A stretch of DNA of 64,000 nucleotides from Lutjanus erythropterus. Its lineage: Eukaryota > Chordata > Actinopteri > Lutjaniformes > Lutjanidae. Position 1 is the stretch's first letter. Every line of letters starts with the position of its first letter. A program made the position numbers and the translations under genes. Location of the stretch: NCBI GenBank assembly GCA_020091685.1, contig CM034607.1:20699221-20763220 (forward strand), given 5' to 3'. Below are positions 37,219-54,645 of the stretch, piece by piece. Under the pieces are notes generated by a model that was not told the DNA's origin, searched no databases, and saw only the letters and a list, made by a program, of their open reading frames with translations.

Positions 37219-39349
37219 CTTTTCCTGGATTCTCCTGTTGGTGCCACTGATAATGTAGTGTCATGATGTTGTCTTTAGTTTAACACCACTTTGATGCAGT
37301 TAAGCTTGTTTTTGTTGTTGTTTTTAGGGGTTGACTCAGTCTCCAAGCCCTTCAGGTTGATCTTGTGTGTCCTGTTGGTGTCATTAGAAACTGAAAGTGA
37401 CAGCGTGTTCTTCTTGACTGGCTTATACCTGCACACAGGCTGAGGTCACCGACTCTATCTCAGGCCTGTTCTCCTCTCAGACTCACGTTAAACCTGCCCC
37501 TGGAGTTCACTCACTCGTCTCGACTTCAGCAAAAGATGGTAGAAACTTGGCTCCATCATGTGACCTGTCCTCTTAACAAAGCCTCGGTTATGTAACAGTG
37601 CCATCGTAGGTCTGCCAGCAGCAGCAGGTAAGAGTCTTAACAGTTAATTGTAGACAGTGATCTCTGAGAGCCAGGAATAGACGAGCTCTTAGGGTGACTT
37701 GTTGAAGGGATGTTAAGTGGAGCTCTGAGCTCTCATCCCATCATTTCTGCTTTTAAAATACACTGAAACCTTCAGCCTGGAGAGATGGAGGTGGGGTCCA
37801 GTGTTAGTAGATAAAGAATTAAGTCACACTTTATTTTAATCTCTCTGTTTAGTCTGTACAAGTAGTACAGAAACAACTACTGCTCCTGCACTTAAAGGTG
37901 ACTGGCTGTGTATAAACAGACAATGAATTACAACATAATAAAACACAGTTGTAATAATATATGCCTTCATCAAAGGAGTTGTTGACAATGCTTAAAAATG
38001 TCATTGCACGCTCCCAACTGCATTATAGTGTCTTATCATTTATGATATTGCTTATAGGAGGAGGTTAAAGTAAAAGGTGACCAAGGAAACACGTGAGACA
38101 GGAAAGCATTTGCTCTAAAAGGACGCCAATTATTGAAAAGAGTTGTCAACAATGAAAATTCACCTCATCTGCATGGCTGTGGACTGTGGGAGGAAACAAA
38201 AAAACCCACCGGGAGCAAAATGCAAACTCCACACAGAAACTACACCCAGACCTGTGAAACCAGCAACAGGTTTTAAATAAGTAAAATACTTGGCTTGTTG
38301 AAATTTTAGAGCATCCAGCATGAGACAAAGACAGTAGAGCTGCAACTAATAATTAGTTTCATCATCAGTTATGTTATTATGTCAATCATGTGTGACAAAG
38401 AAATGCAGCAAGAACGATTCCTCAGATTTGGGAACTGGAACCACGAAATATTTGATTATTTATATATTTGTCTGACAAGTAGAAAGTATGGAAACACTAA
38501 TTTTTGGGATGCATAATTGAGACCTAAATAACTTTTTAAGTTACTAATACATAGGGATGTATGATTATAGCTGAAAAGGTTATTATGGTAAAATGTTTCA
38601 TTTCAGTTTATTGATAATTATTTATTATGATTTTTTTAATGACCTATGTGAAAGATAAAATTATTAAAGACTTAAGACAGGGTGTAATCATTATGTGCGT
38701 TCGTTTTGTTGCTATTGATGATACTGAGACATTTTGCTATTGTTTTATTGCCCAGGCCTACAAATTCAGGTAGAAAATGAAAATCTTTATTATGTATGAA
38801 CACATGTCAGACTTTTGACTGAATACATCCTGACACTTATGTTGTTTTTGTAGTTGTAAGCCAGTAAGAACAACATTAATTAACCTCGCCCTCCTCATTT
38901 AGAGAAATTGGCAGGAGGACATTTTATTCGCCTTTGTTCCTCCACATTAATGTGTAAAAAGTCTGTCTGAAAGCAGTCTGTGATTAGGACCGCAGCTAAA
39001 AGCAAACAATTAAACAAGCCTGCTGCACACAGAGCGTCATTAATTCTATTGTGAATCAAAGACACTATGTAAAGTAATATGTTTTTGTTGTGCTTTTTTT
39101 TTTCCTCACTCTCTGGCAAAAGCAAGAGTGATTGTACGGGTCAGTTGTCATGGCAACGCAGCCCCAATAATCATGGAAATGCTCCACAATCCATTAAGCA
39201 ATTAAAATGCAGATTGCACAGTATGTGGCAGCGTGTCCCGGTCACTGCATCAGACAATGAAGGAGTTTATGAATGAAATGAATGGAGGGAGTCGGGATGA
39301 CATCGACTGGCTGAACAGCTGAATGACAGAGTGTACTCTGAGTGTCTGC

Positions 39350-39352
<3 letters not shown>

Positions 39353-39382
<30 letters not shown>
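39353..39382. repeat. (GT)n microsatellite
   Basis: About 15 GT units lie in ncald intron 1. Confidence 0.9.
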
Positions 39383-39383
<1 letters not shown>

Positions 39384-39459
39384 ATGCAGGGTAAATTGAC
39401 TGAACTGGCTCTGAGTACTGAGATACTGTGTCTAAGCCTGTTGTGTGTTCAAAGTTACC

Positions 39460-39784
39460 GTTACTGCACAATATGGTAAAAAAGTTATATTGCAATTATT
39501 TTGGCTGAAATTGTGTTTCAATGCGTGATACATTTAGTGGTCATGATAATTTTTGCATCACAATTTTAAGTTTTACTAAAAACAGTATTGAAACATGATA
39601 ATATGACATTTGTTGGAGCCTGTACCAAACAAACATGTTTTCTTATGAAATCAGTAGGACAAGTCTGCAGCACCACAGTACTAACTGTGTACTGTCACAC
39701 AGTTTTCCTTTGATAAAAAAAAATTGTACCTTCTTTGATTTGGATATGGCACTCGGCCATATTGCCATTAATTGTGCAGCCCTA
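39460..39784. mobile_element. Second copy of the 13037-13375 hAT-type MITE
   Basis: It shares the run CCTGTACCAAACAAACATGT and ends TGCAGCCCTA like the other copy. The left end is diverged (ACTGCACAATATGG) and no clear target duplication remains, so it looks older. Confidence 0.7.
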
Positions 39785-40481
39785 GCAGTTATACATCAAA
39801 TATGACTTCTTTAACTGAAACAGTTTTGCAGTGAGATAAGGAACAGTTCTAAATTTGCTAAAGCACAAACACAAGTGTTGGTGTTTATGGTGAAGTCACA
39901 TGACTTATGATGGACTGTATATCAGAGAACTGGAAACAACCTCTTACACCGCCCTGATGAAGGGGAGAATAAGGCTGTGCTGAAAGTTTTTTTTTTTGTT
40001 TGTTTGTTTTTTACATTCAGTGCTTCTATTTAGGTTTTTTGGCAGAAACATATTTTATGACAACAGACATAAAATGACAAAGATCATTTAAAAAATGTTT
40101 GAACAAAATCCTCAGTAAAGTGTGAATAAAGTGAGTCATAGGATTAAATGAGTGAAGGCCACACATACAAATGCAGGCAAGTGACCATCGCTTGTTGAGG
40201 TGAACGTCTTTGCCATTGGTCGGGGCTGTGATTGTGTGCTGTAATTGCTGGTAAGAATGTAATTGCTTAAAACCTTATTAATTGATAAGTAATCGATAGT
40301 CTAAAAATTGTTTTGTCTGGCGGAGCCATTTTTTTGAAAAAGTAAACTTAGACGTAAACTTAAAATGAGGGGAAAAAGAGAAAAGGGAGAAAAAAACTAA
40401 ATGTGTGTTGTGTCTTTATTAATCGATTATTATGGCTTTCAACTAACAAATAAGGAAAATGCACAACATTTGCAATCCCAT

Positions 40482-40735
40482 TAGGGCTGCAATAATTATT
40501 TTCTTTTTTGATTAATCAGTTAACTTTTATACTTAATTCCTTTTTGAGTCGATACAAGTAAAATAAATTGTGAAAAATTCTCATCACAGTTTCCTAGAGC
40601 CCAAAGTGACGTCTTCAGATTTCTTCTTTTGTCCAACCAACCGTTCAAAACCCAACGACTCTTCATTTACTGTCATGTCTACTGACTCTAAAACATGATG
40701 ACTAATGTGATTTCAGTTGGACTTAAACTTTTAAA
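40482..40735. mobile_element. GCTGCAAC-ended dispersed repeat
   Basis: It starts TAGGGCTGCAATAATTATTT and contains TTTCCTAGAGCCCAAAGTGA and a CCAACCGTTCAAAACCC run shared with related copies. The right end is not clear. Confidence 0.55.
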
Positions 40736-42369
40736 GACGACAGTACTTGAACTTTGAAACTTGAAAAGAGTAACAACAATAAAAGTGAGCTGAATTTGAA
40801 GTGTGGGCACATTTAAATAACAGATGTTGTTTGCTGGTTCTCGGGTCACTGCATTTTTACACCTTGTGGCATTTAGTCTATGAATGACAGATGTAAGAAC
40901 ATAATTTGAATGTGGTAATGCTTTCTAAAATACATCCGCTCGTGCTGAGAACTCAAACACTTGTTGATAAACCATTTCTTGCAGCAAAATGTCAGACTGT
41001 TTCCTCCGAATGCTGAAACATTTTACATTCACTGTATTTTGTGATTGTATGTGTGGGTTTAAGCTAAGTTTTTATTTATTTATATAACGTTTTAAGTATT
41101 TTGTCATGTTTTGTGTTCAGATCTGTGTACTTCCTGGGTTTGTGAATTTCCCCTGAAAAAAATTAATACAGCAGGGGACAAATTTAACTTTACTCGTTTC
41201 CTCATTCGGCTGCTACATTACAGCTTCTATCATGGTCATATGACGTAAATCTAAATGAAGAAGTAACTCATTCAGTCGTTAAATCCGGTGACAAGTATTT
41301 GCTGACTTGTTTAGTTTTACAGTCTGCCTAAAACAGAAGCACTAATACTTTAATTTACACCTTGAAGATTTATTTTTCAAACTTCAGTGGAAAATACTTA
41401 GACTTCTTCCCTGGAAAAAACATATTGGCAATAATTTTTTTATGGTCTTACACACCCATACCGGTGTTTATTCTAGCTGATTAGACCTCTGTTCTGTTTG
41501 AAATGGGCGTCTTTTTACGGCCGACATTTTGACAGGGTAGAAGAAACCACAGGTGTAAATAATGAGGTAATAACGATGCAGTCCACTTAGGTGCTTCAGG
41601 GTCAGGGACCTGGTACTGTGCATGCTGGCAGGCTGCAAAATTAACTGTTTTGTTAACTGGCCAAATGTACCAGCCACTTGCATATTTTACTGACATTTGG
41701 CTGGTGCTGATGTTAAGACCTACAACTTACCTTTTATTTTCACCGTTGATTAATCTGTCAGTTGTTTTCTGTATTAATGGTTTGCTCCAGATAAAACAGA
41801 AAAAAACTGAAAAATCCCCGTCGCAATGCCCAGTATCCTTAATGTCATTAAATGTCTTGTTTTGTCCAATTTACAATCCCAAATTATTCAACTCATTATG
41901 ATGAAAATTAAATCACATTTGAGCACCAGTGGGACCATCAGATGTTTGGTATTTTTACTTGAAAAATGACTGAAGTTTAACATTGAAAGATCTGCTCTCT
42001 CTGTAGTCTGTAACAGTTAAAATGGATCAAATGGATCCAAACCCTCTTATTGCTCTTCAAGGAATGCAGTTACCTGTGGGGGGCCATAAAGTCACTGACC
42101 TTTACCACCCTCCTGTGGCTCGTCACCTCCTACTTTGGCTGCCAGTTCACCTGAAAGCTTGAAATACTCAATTATACACTGATGGGTTCTGAAAAGAACT
42201 GTACTAAAGTAAAAGCATTTTTTACTATATCGTGCATATTAAACAACATGATGCCAGTGTAGACAGATATAGTGGTGATATATTTGGTCGATAATATCTA
42301 ATCTAGAGCCAGTGTTTGGTTTGTCTGTTCTGAGCTACTGTAGAAACACGGCAGTGCAACATGGCAGAT

Positions 42370-42515
42370 TCTGTAGATATAAACTGCTCATTTTAAGGTA
42401 ACGAAAACACAATAATTCTTATTTTCAGGTGATTATAAACTACAGTACAATATTCCATTTCTGAAATATTCTGCCAATTAATCGCCGTAAATCTAACACA
42501 GTGGACCTTCAAGTG
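42370..42515. mobile_element. Dispersed repeat, copy of the 15.5 kb family
   Basis: It contains TTTTCAGGTGATTATA, ATATTCCATTTCTG and TCTGCCAAT in the same order as 15455-15635. It ends near ACCTTCAAGTGA. Confidence 0.5.
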
Positions 42516-44979
42516 ATCGATTATCAAATTAATTGGCGATACATTTTTTTTGCGAGCTCGTACAGCCCCCATGTCGCCCCTCTCAGGTCTAGGCTGTTTT
42601 TTTTTTTTGTCTCATTTAAAGTCAGACACAGTCTCGGTCTGGATATGAGCAGTTCATTGGCCCCCCGGTGTGTGACTGCCGCTGTGTTTTGTTTCAGGAG
42701 TGATGAGTGTGTAAACAGGTGTTAATCTCTTTCTCACTGTGCTCCAGCAGTCACGCTGGCGTTGAAGTGAACTATACTGTAGGTAACAGCAGGGAACTCA
42801 TTAGAGGTGGCTGCCACATTGTTAGGGCCCATTGTTTACCCTGAGTTAATTAAAGGATTATAGCTCTCTGTTTATGGAACATGTGAGTGTGAAATAAAGG
42901 GAGACAAAGACAGAGTCCCTGCTTTAGCGGTTAACAAAACTAATCAAAATAAAGCAATTTCATTCAAACCGCAGCCACAAAAATGGCAAAATTGCTGAAT
43001 TATTATGTGTAGAATGGTCCCGTTTATTTCCAAGACTCTCATATGTTCATCATATATCATATCATATGTTTGCTGCATGTTTTCTCTGTTTTGTTACCGT
43101 GTTTCCTGTTGAATTATTTATCATAGTAGCACTTTTCATTAACTTAATTCATTATTATTGGCAAGAAGAGTATGTTCCTTCTGAGGGGGGACGTAAACAT
43201 GATGGCAGCTCCTTTTCAATCAGTCATGATTAATCAATGGATCAGACATAGGAGGGAAAAAACAGTGTATAGACTCATATAAACTTAACCCCTTTCAGTC
43301 ATCACTTATGACCCCCTAGAAGTAGTCCTTTCATTCATAGCTTGATAAGTCTTCTATTGATCCCTTTTACTTTGGGTTTTATAATCATGGTCGAAACATA
43401 TAAAGTTCAATTCAAAGTTAATATGAACAGCTGGTAAAATAAAGAGGCGATATACAATAATTGCTGAATTTGCTATTTAATTTTTAGTAACAATTTTCAG
43501 GTGATGACAAAGGCTTGAAGAGTCTGTACATCTTTTGGTTTGGGTTACCTTGAAAGGGCTTGAAATGTGCTCAAATTTTACCCTAAAAAATCTGTACAAA
43601 CCCTGAAGTATGTACCTGTGTGAGAAAAGTGTTCTAAGAGTCAGTAAATAGCTGCTGAAATCCTTTACGTAAGGGCTCCGGCTATTTTTAGTTAGGTCCA
43701 GTTCTCTTAATGGATATTTTCTTGTTTCTCTACATTTTATGAAGCATTCCTTTTCATATTTAAACAAACATCGACTGGAAACACAGAAGTGACAGGCTAT
43801 TATTTTCCTTGCTGGCACAAGCTACAGTATCTGTACGGTAATGTGACCTGACCTGACACTGCTGTTTTTATTTGTCATTATCCTCGGCTAAGCCTAGAAC
43901 AGCTCTCCTCTTGTCTTTAGCCTGGAGAGCTCAGCAGCAGCTAGCGGTCTGACGGGAAAAGTGCTAAGGACATTAGTTGCAGGGTTAGATGATGAACGCA
44001 TCCTCAGTTGTGTCTTAAGACTCCCTGTTCACTTTCCGTAGCAACGCATTCGTTACAGACGAGTGCGGTTTCTGTCAGGCTTACCTGTCCTGTGGCTAAC
44101 ATGCACGTAGGCTCATTCAGTCAAATTGGACTTGAGGTTTACTACTTTTTTGTCTTTTTCTGCAGGTTTTTTTTTATCAAACTCTGCATCAATACCCAAA
44201 CTAGGGCAATAAACTCGCTTGACTATTGATATAGAGGATGTGCATGTGTGTCGAGGCATCAGCATCGTAATTTCTGCAGGAAATGGAAGGTGCATCTGCA
44301 GTGCACACACATACTGGCAGGCATCAGGGTAATCAACAGTGTGTGTGTGTGTGTATACACTACACTGTCTGTGTAATTGTGCATCTGTAGTGGTTTTGCA
44401 CCATGAAAACGTGCGGTGGTCTCATGTCGCAGGTGCATGTGAAACAGAACTTTTCTGTGCATGTGCACAAGACCACATTCTCCACCTTTATCTCCCTGCT
44501 TTTCTTTTTACTAGTGTACTGTTGTTTCTTTTATGATGACATTTATTTCCATGTTTTCATGAAAAGCAAAAACTATGAATTAAATAGCAGTGAAGCCAGT
44601 GTAATATAAAGAAAAACGCAAATAAAAACTATAATCCACAGTTTATATTTAATGCTGTGGGTGCTTTTAGGCATCACATTTTCCATCCTTTACAGTTTCC
44701 TCTGTTAGAAGTCATGACTTAATATCATTTAGTTTCGAAAGCGTTGATGCCGCAAGACCTTTTAACACATCTGCCCAAGTTTCAGTAGCAGCTCTTTGTG
44801 ATAACAACACTGTGATATTAACAGCTCGAGTACATATAACGTCAATGCACTTTGACATGACGAAACTCTTCAGGGTTTTAGCAGAAGTGGTAAGCCAAAC
44901 AAAACCTGAAGCATCTTGTCTGGTAGGCAAAGCTGGTAGATGAGTTACATTAATTTATTAATTGTGTATTCTAAAAAGT

Positions 44980-45180
44980 GAAAAATGCACATCAGAATTT
45001 CAGAGCGACATCTTCAGATTGTGTCTTTCTCCAACCAACAGTCCAAAACCCAAAGAGTCCTCACTTAGTCTCATAAGAAGCAAAGAAAAGCAGCAAATCC
45101 TTACAGAGTCTGGAACCAGCTACTGTTTGACATTTTTGCTTGAAAAGTACTGAATTGATTGGCCAATTGTTGCAGCTCTA
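44980..45180. mobile_element. GCTGCAAC-ended dispersed repeat, 3' part
   Basis: The family block CCAACAGTCCAAAACCCAAA is present and the copy ends TGTTGCAGCTCTA. The left end is missing or diverged. Confidence 0.6.
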
Positions 45181-45576
45181 GCCTAAGCGATAATCCAGTT
45201 CATTTAGTTTAAGGGCTGTGTATTGGCAAGAATCTGCCAGTAAGATACGTATCACATTACAGGGGTTACAGTTCACTATACTGCAATATTGTCACCAAGA
45301 TGGTGTATGGCTTTTTTTAAAATCTAATTTTAGGTTAATTGTCAGAGTATAAAGAACACACAACCATATGCATAAAATCTGAGCCCTGTTTAATATATGG
45401 CATTTGCTGTGTCATATAGCATTTTTTCCATCAAGTTTAAAACTGCTCCAGTCAATAAAACAATCACAGCAATTTTTGTAATAACTGTGGATCAAGTGAC
45501 TGCATAAAGAAGGGAAAGGGGTCGATTGTAGTGACAAACCCTCAGAGTTATCACCCAACTCAGCAGCTCCATGGAG

Positions 45577-45761
45577 GGTTTTTTTTTTTTATTTTGAAGA
45601 TTGTTTTTTGGGCTTTTTGCCTTTATTTGATGATGTGACAGGAAAGCGGGTAGAGGGAGGGGGTGACACGTAGTAAATGGGCCTCAGGCAGGTGTTGAAC
45701 CGGCGGCTGCTACAGAGGGCCGATAGCCTCAGAACATGCAAACTGAGCTATAGGGGAACCC
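45577..45761 (-). mobile_element. tRNA-derived SINE with 10-bp target duplication
   Basis: CTCCATGGAG occurs at 45567-45576 and again at 45762-45771, flanking the element as a target-site duplication. Read on the minus strand it begins GGGGTTCCCCTATAGCTCAG, containing a box A-like TAGCTCAGTTTG. About 35-40 bp later is a box B-like GGTTCAACACC. The unit ends in an AATAAAGGC-containing body and a run of 12 A. These are the head, internal polymerase III promoter and tail of a tRNA-derived SINE. It lies in ncald intron 1, antisense to the gene. Confidence 0.85.
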
Positions 45762-45958
45762 CTCCATGGAGCGTTTTAGTGTCTCACTTTGCTGTTTTGG
45801 TTTTCTGTACCATGTATTTTTGGGTTACTCTCATTTCTCTCATGAACCTCGTTTTCAGAAGCTAAAGAGGCAGCCCCCAACTTGACAAAAAGGTTTAAAC
45901 TGTAATTTTTTGTGCCTTATAGAGATCTAATCCTCTGCACCTGCCTCTAATGTAACCC

Positions 45959-45988
45959 ACCACACACACACACACACACACACACACA
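45959..45988. repeat. (CA)n microsatellite
   Basis: About 15 CA units lie in ncald intron 1, 0.7 kb before the first coding exon. Confidence 0.9.
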
Positions 45989-46702
45989 GATACACATACA
46001 CACACTCACATTTACCAGCTGTCTGCATCAAGAGTTTTGCACAGATATTTCATTGCTCAATAGTACTCTGCATATGGTATATACAGTCATATATGTATAT
46101 GATTAATTGTTTCAAGAAAAAACGTCAATAATTTGCTGGTTCCAGCTTCATAAGTGTAAGAATTTGCTGATTTTATTTGTCATTAATGATATTAAAAGAA
46201 AAGTCTTGGGGTTTTAGACTGTTAATTGGACAAAAGTAGCAATGGTGATGAGCATTTATTACAAAGTTTGGCATTTCATTTTATTTAGCTTATTATGTTC
46301 TGGTATTTTTTATATTTTTCACTTTTCATACCTCAGGTTTCTTTGTTGAACGGCATTCAGAGTGGAAGGCAAAGGAAGAATTTCATTGTACAAGGAAGCT
46401 AGTTTTAAAATGCATATGACAATAAATGCTTTGACTTGACCTGTGAGGTATTATTTTGTATTTTAAGAAATGCAAAATTTGTTTATTTAAACAATTAAAA
46501 CTGCTATCTTTTACAAAGAAGTTAATCCAGCTTTTTAATGAGTGAATTTGCATTAACACTCTTTGGGATTTTCCTTTCTGACATCACTGTCTTTTCTTCC
46601 AGTCTCTCCTCCCCATCTTCTATCAAAAAGGCTCAAGGTCATTTCACATTATTTCTAACAACCTTCCTCTGTCTCTTTCTCTCTTTTCCCTCAGCAGTCT
46701 AA

Positions 46703-51486
<4,784 letters not shown>

Positions 51487-51598
51487 AAAACTGGACTATT
51501 TCCCATTGCAGTTTGATTAATTTAACAAATTTTCAGAATCTCTCCCAGCTGACCCACATGAGATTGTTGACATTTGATCACTTGAGCGATAGAGGCAC

Positions 51599-51600
51599 AT

Positions 51601-51658
<58 letters not shown>
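51599..51658. repeat. (CA)n microsatellite in ncald 3' UTR
   Basis: About 29 perfect CA units begin about 115 bp after the ncald stop codon. Confidence 0.95.
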
Positions 51659-51660
<2 letters not shown>

Positions 51661-52265
51661 CATGCAGCTGTACATACAGTTAACCAAAGCATATATAACC
51701 ATCAGACACTCACATTCACATGCTGTCCATGTGCCTCTACGCCAGATCAAAAGAGCTCCAGACATGACGGGTCTCACATACGGTACAAATAGAACCCAAC
51801 GGACTGAAATCCCATCAAAGACTTGTTAAACACTGAATCAGAGCTGTGCTATCTCTGTCTGAGAGGACGGCCAGCGGAGGATAATCCAACAGATTCGTGA
51901 GGTACATTGAGCCGAATCCAAGTTCGCTGTTTATTTTTATTCTTTTATTTGTCATTTTTTGAAAGCATTGTTCCTTTTGTGCAAAGGGAATCGTGCTCAC
52001 TTTGTTCTCTCTGTAACTGACTCGGGTTGTTGTGTGCTAACGACAGACAGATCTTCACAAAGTATTGCAGTCTAACTCCATGTTAACACTGGATGAAATG
52101 AAGTATGTGAGTCTGGGACGACATGTGTTCACAGCTTACAGGTTGCATTATGTAGACAGGAGATCTGGGAAATGTAGTTTTTAAAAGGATGAAAGATGAT
52201 TTTTCTTTTTTTTTAAAAAAAGTAGATTTTGGAGGAATGTTACATCAAACCAAAACTGACTCATG

Positions 52266-53342
52266 GCCCGGTTGCATAAAACCACTTAGGTGAAGGATTC
52301 CCTTAAATTTTCATCTAAGAACGAATTACATAAAATCACCTTGAGGATTCCCTCAGGGTGATGTAAGGGAAAACCCTTTAATTTCTAAGCATTTTCCCTT
52401 AACTTCTTAAGTATTCCCTTATATGTTGCTGCTTATGTTTCTTAGTGACCATTTTCCTTAGAACATTTCAAGGGACTGATAACAGTCCCTTGAAAATAAA
52501 TGATTTGTGGAACATAAGACAACAGCTGAATATTTAATGATTGAGGTGGAAGAGGAGACACCAAGACACTTTTTTTGGTTAAAACTCACAGAACAGTTTG
52601 AGACAAGAGTATATAGACAGTAAAATCTTCATATTTCTTCATGACTTCATCTACAGTTTGTTTCACAGCAGATTCCTCACTGATTTTTTTCAGCTAGCTT
52701 ACTTCTTGTCATATCTTCTGCTTGTGTGTATTTGTTTTGGCTGATGTTCTTATGTTTCCGTTTTTGTCTCTCTTTGGGCCCTTTTCCTCCAACAAGGAAC
52801 CGTCCCTGTTCTAGTTCAGACTTTTGATTTTGAACTTTTTGGAGCATTTCCACCAAAAAATGCTGGAACCAAAAAAAAAAATGCAAGTTTTCTTTGGGAA
52901 CCAAAGTGGGTGTGTCATATCCTACACGCTCTCTGTTGATGACATCCTGTTGATCACAACAGCTCCACTCAAAACTAGTGGAGACATGGGCTGGTTTGCA
53001 AGACAGCACCAAAGTTTCAAGGATTTTGAATGGAACTGGTTCAAGAACCAGAGCTAATTTGGTGGAAAAGCTACTTAACACACTAACAAAGAGCGTTAGA
53101 TAGCTAAGCTAATAACTGACAATGATGCTGTCTTGTAACGGTACAGGATGCTGTGAGTGAAGCGTAACCGTTGTAACTGTAAAGTCCATGTGCGGTGTTA
53201 TGACAGTAACTGCCATGAAACCCTTGCAGATGACCTAAGAGGCTTTATGCAGCGCTCCTAAGTGAACCCCTCACTTTAGGGAAATATTTTTCTCAGGGGA
53301 CCAACTGAAGTGTAAAATTTAAGGTGTTTTATGCAACCGGGC
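52266..53342. mobile_element. 1.1-kb DNA transposon with GCCCGGTTGCATAAAAC ends
   Basis: The left end GCCCGGTTGCATAAAAC (from 52266) is perfectly repeated in inverse orientation at the right end (to 53342). Both sides continue into an imperfect CTTA/TTAAG-rich arm. No transposase is visible. I could not find a clear target duplication. A second inverted pair, CTTTTCCTCCAA at 52781 and its near-complement ending at 53070, suggests a smaller element nested inside. Confidence 0.75.
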
Positions 53343-53428
53343 ACAGATTTCTGAATGAAGGGGAATATTTTGACTACAGATTATGACCATTTGTTCTTTT
53401 GAAAGTGACTTTTTATGCCATGTTCTGT

Positions 53429-53429
<1 letters not shown>

Positions 53430-53466
<37 letters not shown>
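53430..53466. repeat. (CA)n microsatellite
   Basis: About 18 CA units lie in the inferred ncald 3' UTR, just beyond the inserted transposon. Confidence 0.95.
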
Positions 53467-53469
<3 letters not shown>

Positions 53470-54622
53470 TCTACACACTCACACACTTCACATAAACACG
53501 CATTTTACTGATGAATTCATTGACGAACTTGACATATGCGGATAAAGCGAGCTGTGATTCTTTTATTTTCAACTATGGTTCATCAAATGTATCAGCAAAA
53601 AAAAAAGTTAGATGTTATATGAATATATATAGTATGTACGTATATATTCTTTTACTCTGTGATAACACTGTGGCGATTTGCTGCAGTGGAAGAAATTCAT
53701 TTAAAAATTTTGACGTATAAATTATTGGAATGTGATGATTTTATTTTCTTTTACTTGACGAATATGATATGAAAGAAAGTTGTACAGTATATTCACTCAT
53801 ATTTATGATATAGAGAGGTTAAAAAGGAGAGGACCACACATATTGCTATCCATTCAGCTTTGCATATCCACTTCTACATTGAGAGAGAAACAGATCTCAG
53901 TTAAATACCCCCCCCACCCCCTCCACTGACTTTGTATTTCCCAGGAAGCCACTAAACATCGACAGTCATTAAGTTTTTCTTGTACTGTGCGTAAATGGTG
54001 TGTAAACAGTCTCCAAATGTGACTTTAAGTCTCTTTGTTCCTCATCTTGCACCAAATTTATTTCAAATATATCTGTAATAGCTAGATAATTTGAGTGCTA
54101 CTGTGATGATGGAGAGTACAGATACTTTTATGACACTTAACGCAACAAAGCACTGACACTGGACGTGAGTAACAGCAGCATCCACCAAACCCTACTGTGT
54201 TTTTGCAGGATTTAATGAACGCTCTTTACTGCTTCCATTCTGCTTGATTTACATCTGCCTCTCCCTACTGGTCTGAAAACATCACAAAATACAGTCTTCG
54301 TCTTCACAGGCGGAGGACGACTGATGACTTTTTGTGAGGGGGAAAAAATAAAACAGTCGTGATAAATTCTCTGGGCTTCTGCACATTTCAAGTAGGTGAT
54401 CATCAGGTACTTTAGCCCCACATTTCACTTCAATAGCATCTTGTGGTCAAGTGCCAAATATAGATGAATTAAATAAAATAAAAAAAACACAGTATTGTAT
54501 CCATTTATACTGTACAGTTGTTACCTGTCGAACAAAAAAACTTTGTCACTGTATCATTTTGTAGATTTTGTATTGTTAACTTGCATTATGTGTTCTGTGT
54601 AGGATGTCCATTTTGTTATTCA

Positions 54623-54628
54623 AATAAA
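54623..54628 (+). promoter_or_regulatory. ncald: Likely ncald polyadenylation signal
   Basis: AATAAA in the context TTCAAATAAAGACAAAATGG, followed by a TG/T-rich stretch (TGATTGTCTTTTATTTGTT) suited to cleavage factor binding. It is the best plus-strand signal before the convergent grhl2 gene. Confidence 0.6.
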
Positions 54629-54645
54629 GACAAAATGGGAAAATG

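Larger units (their letters stand above)
28729..46694 (+). other. ncald: ncald intron 1 (about 18 kb), repeat-rich
   Basis: The inferred intron starts with GTAAGT and a T tract and ends at the CTCAG acceptor near 46694. It contains several GCTGCAAC-ended repeats, a second copy of the hAT-type MITE, a SINE and microsatellites. I saw no additional coding exon. ORFs in it lack splice context or known motifs. Confidence 0.55.
51487..54645 (+). other. ncald: ncald 3' UTR (inferred) to poly(A) site
   Basis: About 3.1 kb separate the ncald stop from the first strong plus-strand AATAAA. The stretch contains two CA microsatellites and a 1.1-kb inserted transposon. Long 3' UTRs are usual for this gene family, but the exact extent here is inferred. 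Confidence 0.5.

Noticed and set aside
51517-51829. ORFs of alternating His-Thr or Cys-Val
   Set aside because: They are translations of the CA microsatellite in the ncald 3' UTR.
52677-53081. 134-residue minus-strand ORF after ncald
   Set aside because: It lies wholly within the inserted transposon and shows no conserved motif.
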